Below, piece after piece: positions 48,765 to 58,215 of a stretch of 64,000 nucleotides of DNA. Each line of letters opens with the position of its first letter. Positions within the stretch are counted from its first letter, which is position 1. The stretch covers positions 1,054,001 through 1,118,000 of the forward strand of contig NZ_JADWYI010000001.1 in NCBI RefSeq assembly GCF_016904885.1, in the 5' to 3' direction. The stretch comes from Archangium primigenium (GTDB taxonomy: Bacteria > Myxococcota > Myxococcia > Myxococcales > Myxococcaceae). The position numbers and the translations under genes were made by a program. The notes under the pieces were generated by a model that searched no databases, had not been told where the DNA came from, and was given only the letters and a program-made list of their open reading frames with translations.

Positions 48765-50561
48765 GCGCGAGCGGACGGCGGCCGGGACGTGTCGGCTCAG
48801 GCTCGGGTCCCGGGCCACGGCCGCCGCGCACATCGCCGCGTCGCGCAGCGCGTGCGGCACGTCGACGAGCGCCCGGGGCTGACGCGCGACCCATGCCCGG
48901 CACAGCGCCTCGGTGCGCAGGTAGAGGGGCACCTGGACCAGGGTGTCGTGCGGCTCGTCCGCGACGCGACACAGCGCCTCGTCGCGCAGTTCCCTGGGCA
49001 CGTCCTCGAGCAGGCCCCCGTGGCGACGCGCCTCCAGGCAGAGGTCGGGCGTGCGGAGCGCCCAGGGCACGAAGAGGAGCATGCTTCCGTCCTGCTCGAG
49101 GACGGCGCGGCAGAGCGCCTCGTCCCGCAGGGGCTCGGGAACGAAGTACAGCTGCTCCGCGTGGATGCGCACCGCGGTCAGACAGAGCTCGGGGTCGAGC
49201 AGGGGCTCGGGGACATACGCGAGGCCCTCGTGGAGCTCATGGCGGAGGTTGTGCAGACAGACCTCGCGGGTGCGGAAGGCCTCGGGCACGGCTTCCAAGG
49301 CGACGCCCCGCGCCGCGAGGGCCAGACACGTCTCGCGGTCTCGCAGGACCTCCGGCGCGAGGTCCGCGTGGAAGAAGCCCTCCGCCGTGGCCTCCCGCAG
49401 GCAGCGCTTCGGGGTCCGCTCCGCGAAGGGCACGAGGGCCAGTCCCGGAGTCGGCGCCCGGAGGTCGTCCTCCCTCGGCTCCACGCCAGCGGCCGCGGCG
49501 ATCTCCGCGCGCGACTCCGGAGGCACGAGGTGCAACGCGTGGCGGTTCTGGCGCACCGCCGTGGTGCACAGCTCCAGATCCCGCATCGCCAGGGGTACGA
49601 GTCCCAGGGTGACGCCCCAGGAGCTGACGGCCTGGAGGTACAGCGCCCGGTCCCGCAGCCGCTCGGGCACGTGACGGAGCGCGGTGCCATGTTGCTCGAT
49701 CGCACGGCGGCACAGCGCCGGGTCGCGCAGGGCGTGCGGGACGTGGGCAAGGCTGATCCGTCGTCGGCCCGCGAAGGCGCGGCGGCACAGCTCCGCGTCT
49801 CGCAGGGCCCAGGGGACGTGGTACAGCATGTCGGGCCAGCGCATGGCCTCCAGGCACAGCTCCCGGTCCCGGAGGGCGTCGGGCACGTCCTTGAGCGAGG
49901 CGCCCTCCTGGAGGGCGGTGAGGCAGAGGGTCCGGTCTCGCAGGGCCGTGGGGACGTGGACCAGGGCCTCGCCGTCCTGTTGCACGGCCTGGAGACAGAG
50001 GGCGGGGGTGCACAGGGACTCGGGCACATGGGCGAGGTTGTCGGCCGAGCGCTCCACGGCGAGCTGGCACCACCGGGCGTCCCGGTATGACTCGGGCAGG
50101 CAGCGCAGGGGCAGGCCCCAATCGACGATCGCCGAGCGGACAACCTCCTCGCCCACCTCCGAGGGCGAGCGCGCCAGCGGGTCGAGCGCGAAGACGAGGC
50201 CCGCGAGCCCCGCCGCCTCCAGCCGAGGCAGGAACGGGCCGAGCACCTCGAGGACATCCGCCGCGTCATCCGTTTCGTGCAGGAAGCTGTCGGTGGGCGC
50301 GTGGAACTCGAACTTCTCGCCCCGCACGAGGAAGATGACCAGGGGCCCGGCCTGGGTGTGCTCGGTGAATCCGATGTACTCCACGTCGTCCACGCCCTCC
50401 ACGCGCCACTCTGCGCTGGTGCGAAGCGCCCGGTCCCAACAGACGGCCGCGACCTCGGTGAGCGGCAAGGCGACGAGCAATTCCGCGTCCTCGAAGAGAA
50501 TGCGGCTCTGCGCGCGGGCGCGCTCCCGTTGACGGGTGGTCTGCTCGTTCGTGGATGTCAT
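48759..50561 (-). CDS. DUF4116 repeat protein, N-terminally truncated copy
   Basis: This 600-residue protein consists mostly of about 18 degenerate repeats of roughly 24 residues. Each centres on a VP-x2-LRD-x2-LC motif and would form an alpha-helical solenoid, as in DUF4116 proteins; the function is unknown. Compared with its two full-length neighbours it lacks the first about 115 residues and the GTRWCTA motif (residues there read CWDRALRTSAEW). Homology to the missing part continues non-functionally upstream of the ATG (50562-50654). The stop lies inside the repeat ahead of paralogue C. Confidence 0.7.
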   Translation of the reverse strand: MTSTNEQTTRQRERARAQSRILFEDAELLVALPLTEVAAVCWDRALRTSAEWRVEGVDDVEYIGFTEHTQAGPLVIFLVRGEKFEFHAPTDSFLHETDDAADVLEVLGPFLPRLEAAGLAGLVFALDPLARSPSEVGEEVVRSAIVDWGLPLRCLPESYRDARWCQLAVERSADNLAHVPESLCTPALCLQAVQQDGEALVHVPTALRDRTLCLTALQEGASLKDVPDALRDRELCLEAMRWPDMLYHVPWALRDAELCRRAFAGRRRISLAHVPHALRDPALCRRAIEQHGTALRHVPERLRDRALYLQAVSSWGVTLGLVPLAMRDLELCTTAVRQNRHALHLVPPESRAEIAAAAGVEPREDDLRAPTPGLALVPFAERTPKRCLREATAEGFFHADLAPEVLRDRETCLALAARGVALEAVPEAFRTREVCLHNLRHELHEGLAYVPEPLLDPELCLTAVRIHAEQLYFVPEPLRDEALCRAVLEQDGSMLLFVPWALRTPDLCLEARRHGGLLEDVPRELRDEALCRVADEPHDTLVQVPLYLRTEALCRAWVARQPRALVDVPHALRDAAMCAAAVARDPSLSRHVPAAVRSRT

Positions 50562-50654
50562 ATGGACGAAGGGGGCGACGGCGCGCGCGCGGAGCGTCGT
50601 GGAGCGGTCGAGTCGGCGGGCCGGGCGTCCTCCGCCCGGAGCCCGTCTTCCCGC
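50562..50654 (-). pseudogene. Decayed N-terminal remnant of a DUF4116 gene
   Basis: Read in the same frame as the gene at 48759, this segment gives ARRLDRSTTLRARAVAPFVH, which aligns with ARQLDTYVDLPALWRAVAPFAQ of the full copies. No start codon is available and the frame is closed upstream by the stop of the small gene at 50655. It is therefore a leftover of the missing N-terminus. Confidence 0.65.
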
Positions 50655-50828
50655 TCAGTTGTGCGGAGGGAAGGCCGCGGGCTGGCCCGTGCCGCCATTG
50701 CCCTCGGGCTGTGGCCCCGCCTCGCGCTCTTCCTCGGTCCGGCGATCCGCGCCCTTGTGGCGGAGGGGCGCGTTCTCGTCCGCGCCCTGCTGGGGCGCCT
50801 TCTTCTCATTGGGTTGCTTCGGGTCCAT
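50655..50828 (-). CDS. Small hydrophilic protein, unknown function
   Basis: This 57-residue protein (MDPKQPNEKKAPQQGADENA at the start, ending PAAFPPHN) is rich in Pro, Glu, Gln and Gly and is probably disordered. A clear AAAGGAG site lies seven bases before ATG. It occupies the place where the N-terminus of the neighbouring DUF4116 gene should be, so it appears to have arrived by replacement or insertion. No family is recognised. Confidence 0.6.
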   Translation of the reverse strand: MDPKQPNEKKAPQQGADENAPLRHKGADRRTEEEREAGPQPEGNGGTGQPAAFPPHN

Positions 50829-50917
50829 GTCTTGCTCCTTTCAGGCGTGTGATTCCCACATTGGGCATGGCCGATCGGCTCCGCCAGGAAGTCCGCCTGG
50901 CCGCCCGCTCGCCGGGC

Positions 50918-53041
50918 TCAGAGGGTCGGGCGGACGGAGGCCGGGACATGGCGGCGCAGGCTGGGGACCTGGGCCACGGCGGCCATGCACATCGCCGCGT
51001 CGCGCAGGGCGTGCGGCACGGCGGCGAGCGCCCGGGGCTGGCGCGCGACCATCTCCCGGCACAGCGCCTCGGTGCGCAGGGCGAAGGGAACGGAGGGGAG
51101 GGCGTTCAGCGGGCCGTCCTCGTCGACCGCGACACGACACAGTTCCTCGTCGCGCAGCGCCTCGGGGACATCCTCGAGCGCGCCTCCTCGGCGAAGGGCC
51201 TCCAGGCAGACCGCGCGCGTGCGGACCGCCCAGGGCACCTGGGGGAGCAGGAAGCCCCATTGTTTGACGGCGGCGAGGCAGACCGCCTCGGTCCGCAGGG
51301 GCTCGGGGACGAGGTACAACTGCTCCGCGCCCACGCGCATCGCCTCCAGACACAGCTCGACGTCGAGCACGTCCTCGGGAACGTAACCCAGGCCATACCG
51401 GGGCGAGGTGCATAGGTTGCGCAGACAGACCTCGCGGGTGCGGAAGGCCTCGGGCACGGCATCCAGCAAGACGCCTTGCGCCGCGATGGCCAGACACGTC
51501 TCCCGGTCCCGCAACACGTCGGGCGCGACTTCCGCGATGGAGGCGCCCCGGGCGGCTTCCCGCAAGCACCGCTCGGGGGTCCGCTCCGCGAAGGGCACGA
51601 GGGCCAGCCCGGTGAGCAAGGCTTGGACGCGCGCCTCGTTCAGGTCCACGCCCGCCGCGGCGGCGATCTCCGCGCGCAGCTCCGGAGGCGCGAGGAACAA
51701 CGAGAGCGGTTCCGAGCGCGCCGCCGCGGTGCACAGCTCGAGGTCCCGCATCGCCAGGGGCACGAGCAACAAGGAGATGCCCTGGGAGCTGACGGCGGAG
51801 AGGCACAGCGCCCGATCCCGGAAGGCCTCGGGCACGAAGGAAAGCAGGTCCCCGTCCTCCGCCATGGCGCGCTGGCACAGCTCACGGTCTCGGAATGCGC
51901 GCGGCACCTGGTCCAGGAAGACCTGTTGGCCCTCGAAGGCGCGGTGGCACAGCTCCGCGTCCCGCAGGGTCCAGGGGACGTCATTCAACTGCCTGGGGCG
52001 TCGGACGGCCTCCAGACACAGCGCCCGGTCTCGCAGGGGGTCGGGCACGTCCTTGAGCGAGGCGCCCGACTGGAGGGCGGCGAGACAGAGCGCCCTGTCC
52101 CGCAGGGCATGGGGCACGTGGACCAGGGCCGCTCCGTCCCGGCGCACGGCCTGGAGGCAGAGGGCCTGGGTGCGCAGGGGCTCGGGGACATGGGCGAGGT
52201 TGGCGGCCGAGCGCTCCACGGCGAGCTGACACCGCCGGGCGTCCCGGTGCGGCTCGGGCAGGCCGTACAGGGGCAGGCCCCAGTCAGCGAGGGCCGAGCG
52301 GAGGGCTTCCTCGCCGACCGCCTCGGGTGGGCGGGCCAGGGGGTCGAGCGCGAAGACGAGGCCCGCGAGCCCCGCCGCCTCCAGCTGGGAGAAGAACGGG
52401 CCGAGCACCGCGAGCACGTCCGCCGCGCCATCCGCGTCGTCGTGGAAGCTGTCGGTGGGGGCGTGGAACTGGAACTTCGCGCCCCGGACGATGAAGACGA
52501 CCAGGGGGCCCGCGCGATCGTACTCGGCGAAGGCGTTGTGCTCCTCGGCCGCCGTGCACCAGCGCGTGCCCCGGCCCCACCAGGTGGCGGCGAACTCGGT
52601 GTGGGGCACCGCGACGAGCAGCTCCGCGTCTTCGTGGAGCATCCGGCTCTCCGCACGGGCCCGCTCACGTTCCTCGGCGACCCGCTCGCGCTTGGAGGGC
52701 ACCTGGGCGAAGGGAGCCACGGCGCGCCAGAGCGCGGGAAGGTCCACGTAGGTGTCGAGCTGACGGGCGGCGGGGGCGAGGTGGCGGCGCGCCCGGCGGA
52801 AGAGCTGGAGGGTCTCGGGGACTTTGTAGAGGTCCTCGGCGGGGAGTCGTCCGGCGAGGTAGAGCCGGAGCACCCAGGCCAGGTGGGGCTTGCCCACGGT
52901 GGGGTCGGCCTCGGCGAAGCGGGCGAAGAGGGCCTCAGCGCCCGCGTCGGCCCAGGCGCGCTCGGGGCCATGCTCGCGGGCGAGGAAGGCCTGGAGCAGC
53001 GGCCGGGCGTGCGCTTCGCGCAGGTGGTCGAGGCGGGTCAT
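50918..53041 (-). CDS. DUF4116 repeat protein with GTRWCTA domain (copy 2)
   Basis: This 707-residue cytoplasmic protein has an N-terminal helical region and then a domain carrying GRGTRWCTAAEEHN and GPLVVF followed by the FHAPTDSF strand, a WCTA-type domain I associate with phage and mobile-element proteins. From about residue 250 it consists of VP-x2-LRD-x2-LC repeats. The start ATG at 53041 lies ten bases from the end of the homologous copy 3 on the same strand. The first about 120 residues differ from copy 3 at only three positions, while the repeats have diverged, suggesting recent gene conversion. The function is unknown. Confidence 0.75.
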   Translation of the reverse strand: MTRLDHLREAHARPLLQAFLAREHGPERAWADAGAEALFARFAEADPTVGKPHLAWVLRLYLAGRLPAEDLYKVPETLQLFRRARRHLAPAARQLDTYVDLPALWRAVAPFAQVPSKRERVAEERERARAESRMLHEDAELLVAVPHTEFAATWWGRGTRWCTAAEEHNAFAEYDRAGPLVVFIVRGAKFQFHAPTDSFHDDADGAADVLAVLGPFFSQLEAAGLAGLVFALDPLARPPEAVGEEALRSALADWGLPLYGLPEPHRDARRCQLAVERSAANLAHVPEPLRTQALCLQAVRRDGAALVHVPHALRDRALCLAALQSGASLKDVPDPLRDRALCLEAVRRPRQLNDVPWTLRDAELCHRAFEGQQVFLDQVPRAFRDRELCQRAMAEDGDLLSFVPEAFRDRALCLSAVSSQGISLLLVPLAMRDLELCTAAARSEPLSLFLAPPELRAEIAAAAGVDLNEARVQALLTGLALVPFAERTPERCLREAARGASIAEVAPDVLRDRETCLAIAAQGVLLDAVPEAFRTREVCLRNLCTSPRYGLGYVPEDVLDVELCLEAMRVGAEQLYLVPEPLRTEAVCLAAVKQWGFLLPQVPWAVRTRAVCLEALRRGGALEDVPEALRDEELCRVAVDEDGPLNALPSVPFALRTEALCREMVARQPRALAAVPHALRDAAMCMAAVAQVPSLRRHVPASVRPTL

Positions 53042-53051
53042 GGCGTGGGGG

Positions 53052-55169
53052 TCACGGGCGGACGGAGGCGGGGACGTGGCGGCGCAGGCTGGGGTCCTGG
53101 TCCACGGCGGACGCGCACATCGCCGCGTCGCGCAGGACATGCGGCACATCGACGAGCGCCCGGGGCTGGCGCGTGACCAGCTCCCGGCACAGCGTTTCGG
53201 TGCGCAGGGCGAGGGGGACATGGTCCAGGGTGTTGTTCTCCTCGACCGCGACGCGGCACATCTCTTCGTCGCGCAGCGCCTCGGGGACGTGCTCGAGCGA
53301 GCCGCCTTGGCGAAGGGCTTCCAGGCAGATCTCACGCGTGCGGTCCGCCCAGGGGATGTGGCCGAGCATGTCGCCATCCCAGGTGACGGCGGCGAGGCAG
53401 ACCGCCTCGGTCCGCAGGGGCTCGGGGACGAGATAGAACTGCTCCGCGTCCACGCGCATCGCCTCCAGACAGAGCTCGAGGTCGAGCACGTCCTCGGGAA
53501 CATGCCCGATGCCGTACATGGGGTCGGTGCGCAGGTTGCGCAGGCAGACCTCGCGGGTGCGGAAGGCCTCGGGAATGGCCTCCAGAGCGACGCCATACGC
53601 CGCGAGGGCCAGACACGTTTCCCGGTCCCGCAGGACATCGGGCGAGAGCCCCGCGTTGAAAAAGCCCCGCTCGGCCGCTTCGCGCAGACACCGCGCGGGG
53701 GTCCGTTCCGCGAAGGGCACGAGCGCCAGGCCCTTGAGCTGGGCTTGGAGGTATTCATCGTTCAGGTCCACGCCCGCGGCGGCGGCGATCTCCGTGCGCC
53801 GCTCCGGCGGGCAGATGACCAACGCGAGGGGGTCCGCGCGCGCCGCCGCGGTGCATGTCGCGTGGTCGCGCATCGCCAGGGGCACGAGACTCAGGGAGAG
53901 GCCCGAGGTGCTGACCGCCGAGAGGTACAGCGCCCGGTCGCGAAACGGCTCGGGGACGAAGGCCAGCATGGCGCCGTCCGCCTCGACCGCGCGCTGGCAC
54001 AGCTCCCGGTCGCGCAGGGCGCGCGGCACCTGCTCCAAGGAGATGTGGCGCGCCGCGATGGCCCGACGGCAGAACGCCGCGTCCCTCAACAGGGCCTGGG
54101 GAAGGTCGTGAGGAGCGCGGTAGCGCCGCATCATTTCCAGGCACAGCTCCCGATCGCGCAGGGAGTCGGGCACGTCCTCGAACCGACACGTTCCCGATTG
54201 GAGGGCGGTGAGGCAGATCGTCCGGTCCCTCATGGCGTGGGGCACGAGGCTCAACGCCCGGCCGTCCTGGCGCACGGCCTCGACGAAGAGGGCGTGGGTG
54301 CGCAGGGGCTCGGGGACATGAGCGAGGTTGTCGGCCGAGCGCTCCACGGCGAGCTGACACCACCGTGCGTCCCGGTGCGGCTCGGGCAGGCCGTACAGGG
54401 GCAGGCCCCAGTCGGCCAGGGCCGAGCGGACCGTCTCTTCACCCGCCTCGTCGGGCGAGCGGGCCAGGGGGTCGAGCGCGAAGACGAGGCCCGTGAGCCC
54501 CGCGGACTCCAGCCGAGGGAAGAACGGGCCGAGCACCGCGAGCACGTCCGCCACGCCGTCCGCGTCGTCGTGGAAGCTGTCAGTGGGGGCGTGGAACTGG
54601 AACTTCACGCCTCGGACGATGAAGACGACCAGGGGCCCGATCTGGGCATAGCGGGCGAAGGCGTTGTGCTTCTCGGCCGCCGTACACCAGCGCGTGCCCC
54701 GGCCCCACCAGGTGGCGGCGAACTCGGTGTGGGGTACCACGACGGTCAACGTGTCGTCCTCGAAGAGGATGTGGCTCTCCGCGCGGGCGCGCTCGCATGC
54801 GTCGGCGACCCGCTCGCGCTTGGAGGGCACCTGGGCGAAGGGGGCCACGGCGCGCCAGAGCGCGGGAAGGTCCGCGTAGGTGTCGAGCTGACGGGCGGCG
54901 GGGGGCAGGTGGCGGCGCGCCCGGCGGAAGAGCTGGAGGGTCTCGGGGACTTTGTAGAGGTCCTCGGCGGGGAGTCGTCCCGCGAGGTAGAGTCGGAGCA
55001 CCCAGGCGAGGTGGGGCTTGCCCACGGTGGGGTCGGCCTCGGCGAAGCGGGCGAAGAGGGCCGGGGCGCCCGCGTCGGCCCAAGCGCGCTCGGGGCCGTG
55101 CTCGCGGGCGAGGAAGGCCTGGAGCAGCGGCCGGGCGTGCGCTTCGCGCAGGTGGTCGAGGCGGGTCAT
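53052..55169 (-). CDS. DUF4116 repeat protein with GTRWCTA domain (copy 3)
   Basis: This 705-residue protein has the same architecture as copy 2: the MTRLDHLREAHARPLLQAF opening, a WCTA domain (GRGTRWCTAAEKHNAF) and about 18 repeats, one of them degenerate. It is the upstream member of the tandem pair, and its promoter should lie in 55170-55251, divergent from the gene at 55252. No signal peptide or transmembrane helix is present. The repeats may bind other proteins. Solenoid repeats with a WCTA domain in an island with Septu suggest a defence or conflict role, but this is not shown. Confidence 0.75.
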   Translation of the reverse strand: MTRLDHLREAHARPLLQAFLAREHGPERAWADAGAPALFARFAEADPTVGKPHLAWVLRLYLAGRLPAEDLYKVPETLQLFRRARRHLPPAARQLDTYADLPALWRAVAPFAQVPSKRERVADACERARAESHILFEDDTLTVVVPHTEFAATWWGRGTRWCTAAEKHNAFARYAQIGPLVVFIVRGVKFQFHAPTDSFHDDADGVADVLAVLGPFFPRLESAGLTGLVFALDPLARSPDEAGEETVRSALADWGLPLYGLPEPHRDARWCQLAVERSADNLAHVPEPLRTHALFVEAVRQDGRALSLVPHAMRDRTICLTALQSGTCRFEDVPDSLRDRELCLEMMRRYRAPHDLPQALLRDAAFCRRAIAARHISLEQVPRALRDRELCQRAVEADGAMLAFVPEPFRDRALYLSAVSTSGLSLSLVPLAMRDHATCTAAARADPLALVICPPERRTEIAAAAGVDLNDEYLQAQLKGLALVPFAERTPARCLREAAERGFFNAGLSPDVLRDRETCLALAAYGVALEAIPEAFRTREVCLRNLRTDPMYGIGHVPEDVLDLELCLEAMRVDAEQFYLVPEPLRTEAVCLAAVTWDGDMLGHIPWADRTREICLEALRQGGSLEHVPEALRDEEMCRVAVEENNTLDHVPLALRTETLCRELVTRQPRALVDVPHVLRDAAMCASAVDQDPSLRRHVPASVRP

Positions 55170-55251
55170 GGCCCCACTGTAACGGGCGGAGGAGGGATTC
55201 CTGACGGGGCCCTGTTACGGTGGGAGGAGCCACCCCTGGAAGGAGTCCCCC

Positions 55252-55653
55252 ATGGCCGGAATCCGTCAGGACTACATCACCCGGATGATCGAGCAGCTGG
55301 CCGCCGCGCTCGCCGCCATCCTCGGGGCCGCCACGGGCAAGAAGCCCGAGGACGCGCTGGCCCTGGTGCATGAGGCGAGCCTCACGCTCTTCGGCATGGA
55401 GTACCGCATGCTCATCACCGTGGACGCGGGCTCGGTGGCGGAGTTGCTCGGGCACCCGGCGAAGATCCAGGCCCTGGCGAAGCTGGTGATCGCGGAGGCG
55501 GACATCCTCCGGCGCCAGGGCGACACGGAGGGCGTGGCCCACCGGCTGGGCCATGCCCTCGGCCTGCTGCTGGAGACCGAGCGGCGGCGCGCCACCCCCG
55601 ACCCCGAGACCGAGGCGCTCTTGCGCGACGTGCGCGGCCAGCTCGCCTCGTGA
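55252..55653 (+). CDS. DUF6483-like helical protein
   Basis: This 133-residue protein begins with the MAGIRQDYITRMIEQLAAAL motif and is entirely helical, resembling the DUF6483 family of uncharacterised proteins. It contains no catalytic motif or membrane segment. It starts 82 bases from the divergent DUF4116 gene and ends four bases from the convergent gene at 55657. The function is unknown. Confidence 0.65.
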   Translation: MAGIRQDYITRMIEQLAAALAAILGAATGKKPEDALALVHEASLTLFGMEYRMLITVDAGSVAELLGHPAKIQALAKLVIAEADILRRQGDTEGVAHRLGHALGLLLETERRRATPDPETEALLRDVRGQLAS

Positions 55654-55656
55654 GGC

Positions 55657-56910
55657 TCAGGGGGCCAGGTCCGTGGCCTGGGCGGGTGGGGCGTTCGGGT
55701 CGGACGACGGGGACGCGGTGCTCGGCGCGGGGGCCATCTCGCGCGTGCGCTCGGGCGGCGGCTTGTCGCGCTGCGAGGGGTGCTCGGCGGTGATCTCCCG
55801 GAGCGTCCGGGGGGGCGGCACGTAGGGCGCGGAGGAGAACGCGCTCGCGGCGTAGGGCTTCGTCTGGTGCGCCTCCTCCACGGTCTCGCCCGGGTCGTAG
55901 TCGCCGGAGTTCTCCTGATCGCGCGTGAGCAGCACCTGGCGCACGCGGTAGGGCCCATCCACGCCCATGTCGTGCAGCACCTTGCCGAACACGTGCAGCG
56001 TCATGCGCTGGGTGCCCGCCTCCAGCTTCGCCGTCTGCTTCACCCAGGCGATCGGCTCCTGGTGGGGCCCGAACACCTGGGCCATGAGCGTGAACAGGCC
56101 CGCCTCTTCCACGCGCAGCTCGGCTTCCAGCGCGAGGCCGCCGTCGCGCACCGCGTCCGTCCAGCGGCCGGTGAGGGCCGCGCGCGGGCCCCGCGTGTAG
56201 ATGACCACCGAGGGGATGGTGCGCACGCCGCCGCCGGGCACGTCCACGGTGGCCTCGACGAGCACCCGCCCGAGCAGCTGCTTCTGCTGCTCGCGCGTGG
56301 GGCGCAGTTGGGCGGTGTAGCGCCGGTCACCCGCGCGCTCGTCCTCGCCGGTGCCGTCATCGCCCACGGGCACGTCGAGCCACGGCCGGGACGCGTCGTC
56401 GAGCAGGCGCGCGCGCACGCGGGGCGAGGACAGGGGCTGGCGCCGGCCCTGGGCGTCCGTCAGCTCCAGCCACAGGGCGAGGGGCCGGGGCGCCACCACG
56501 TTGTAGCGCGTGGGCAGGATGCGCAGGCGGTACTGGTGCGCGTCGTCCAGCGGGATGTCCTCCCACTCGGTGGTGCCCGGGTAGAACTCCTCGGCGAGCA
56601 CCTGCGTCGTGGGGGGCAGCTCGATGGCGGGCGCGTCCGGCGGCTGCTCGGGGGTGGTGCCGGGCGGCGGGGCCTCCAGCGCGGCGAGGCCCGCGGACGA
56701 CGGCACGGGCACGGCGGCGCGCACGGGCGTCGCCGCGCGCACCGGAGCCGGCGCGGGCGGGGGCGGCGGCGCGGAGGGCTCGACGTGGGTGACGGAGACG
56801 TCGGGCGGCGTCTGGCCGTACCACACGAGCGCGGCGAGCGCGGCGAGCAGCACGGCCGGGCCCCCCCAGCGCCACCGCGACGGCCGGGGCTTACTGGGCG
56901 TACTGGCCAA
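55657..56910 (-). CDS. Membrane-anchored beta-rich secreted protein (choice-of-anchor X-like)
   Basis: This 417-residue protein has an N-terminal transmembrane anchor (AVLLAALAALVWYG), a Pro/Ala-rich linker, then beta-rich Ig-like domains. These contain strands such as YRLRILPTRYNVV and LTGRWTDAVRDGGLALEAEL, and a final segment with LTRDQENSGDY. This resembles the choice-of-anchor X proteins often encoded near secreted hydrolases in myxobacteria. Its start overlaps the end of the hydrolase gene at 56891 by 20 bases, so the two are probably coexpressed. Confidence 0.65.
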   Translation of the reverse strand: MASTPSKPRPSRWRWGGPAVLLAALAALVWYGQTPPDVSVTHVEPSAPPPPPAPAPVRAATPVRAAVPVPSSAGLAALEAPPPGTTPEQPPDAPAIELPPTTQVLAEEFYPGTTEWEDIPLDDAHQYRLRILPTRYNVVAPRPLALWLELTDAQGRRQPLSSPRVRARLLDDASRPWLDVPVGDDGTGEDERAGDRRYTAQLRPTREQQKQLLGRVLVEATVDVPGGGVRTIPSVVIYTRGPRAALTGRWTDAVRDGGLALEAELRVEEAGLFTLMAQVFGPHQEPIAWVKQTAKLEAGTQRMTLHVFGKVLHDMGVDGPYRVRQVLLTRDQENSGDYDPGETVEEAHQTKPYAASAFSSAPYVPPPRTLREITAEHPSQRDKPPPERTREMAPAPSTASPSSDPNAPPAQATDLAP

Positions 56911-58042
56911 TGCACGTCCCCGGGGAGATGTAATAACAACCGGTGGCGCTCTGGAAGCCGTACTTCTTCACATACGCGTCATTGCGGTTGTGGGAGTGAT
57001 TGGACCAGGACTGGAGCCAGCGCCAGTAATAGCCGGTGTACTGCGCGCGGTACTTGCCGCCGTTGGAGCCGCTGGGGTTGGAGGTGGGATCGCTGTCGTA
57101 CTGCCACAGCACGCCGTCCGAGTCGTCGTCGGCGGAGTAGCCCACGCAGCCCACGAGCACGCCCATCTTGGCGTCGTTGGTGGACTCCTGGACGCTCTCC
57201 TTGGAGTTGTTGTTGGTGGAGCCCGCGCCGCCGGTGGTGGTGACCTTGTAGATCCATCGGGGGGACTTGCCCGCGCGGCCGTTGTTGGCCTCGCCGAGCA
57301 GGGTGGCGCGCGTGAGGCTGGCGGTGCCGGGATCCTTGAGCGCCCAGCTCGCCACCCAGCTCACCAGGGTGGTGCAGAAGTTCGAGGCGCCGTCCGTGCC
57401 GTACAGGGCGCTGGCGGCGCGCGAGCCGGCGAGCGCGCCCGCGGAGACGACGGGCGTGCCGGTGATGGCGCCGTTGGTGCCGGTGAGGTCCGGCCACGCG
57501 CCCGTGGAGAGGATGCGATCGAGCACGGCGCCGCCCGCGCTGTGCCCCACCACGCGAAAGCGCGTGCGCTGGTAGAGGCTCGGGTTGCAGCCGGTGGTGT
57601 TGGTGCCGTTGCGCAGGTCGAGCAGGCAGTTGGCCACGTCGTTGGTGGCCGAGGGCACGCTCTGGTTGACCAGGTCGTAGCGCACGGCGAAGGCCTCCGC
57701 GTACGACCACGGGCCCGTGTAGTTCACCGTGGAGCAGCCCGCGCCGCCGCACGACATGGTGCAGCCCGCGCCGGCGCAGCGCGACGTGGACTCGACCATG
57801 AAGTCATGGCCGTCTCCGCCGTCCTCCACCGAGTTGAGCCAGTAGCCGAAGGACGAATTGACGCAGCGCTCGTCCGCGCCCTTTCCGCCCACGCAGTTGC
57901 CATGGCCGTGGATGAAGACCGTGGTGCCGCCGCCGTTGCCCCCCCAGACGTACGACAGGTTCACCGTGCGCGCGGAGGCACTGCCACTCCACGCCACGGC
58001 CATGCCCGCGGCCAGGGCCGCGAATGCCTTGACGAGACTCAT
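56891..58042 (-). CDS. Secreted alpha/beta-hydrolase (lipase/esterase-like)
   Basis: This 383-residue secreted protein has a signal peptide (LAAGMAVAWSGSASA) and a hydrolase fold. HGHGNC provides the oxyanion-hole region and VVGHSAGG provides the nucleophilic serine. Several cysteines (CAGAGC, CGGAGC) suggest disulfides. The C-terminus has the NHSHNR segment, where the catalytic His could lie. The ATG at 58042 starts at the signal peptide; the frame stays open upstream. Ester substrates are unknown. Confidence 0.75.
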   Translation of the reverse strand: MSLVKAFAALAAGMAVAWSGSASARTVNLSYVWGGNGGGTTVFIHGHGNCVGGKGADERCVNSSFGYWLNSVEDGGDGHDFMVESTSRCAGAGCTMSCGGAGCSTVNYTGPWSYAEAFAVRYDLVNQSVPSATNDVANCLLDLRNGTNTTGCNPSLYQRTRFRVVGHSAGGAVLDRILSTGAWPDLTGTNGAITGTPVVSAGALAGSRAASALYGTDGASNFCTTLVSWVASWALKDPGTASLTRATLLGEANNGRAGKSPRWIYKVTTTGGAGSTNNNSKESVQESTNDAKMGVLVGCVGYSADDDSDGVLWQYDSDPTSNPSGSNGGKYRAQYTGYYWRWLQSWSNHSHNRNDAYVKKYGFQSATGCYYISPGTCIGQYAQ

Positions 58043-58215
58043 CGGGTCTCTCCTTCGTTGTGTTGGATCGGCCTCCATCAAAGACAGGATTCGGGTTTTC
58101 GTCCAGCCGGGGGGGCCACGGGTGCTGGCGGCGAACACTCGTGTCTGTCTTCCCCCACGCGCGGAGTGCGAGAGGTGTGTAGGGTCTCGGAAATTCTTCA
58201 CCGGAGTCCATCGGG

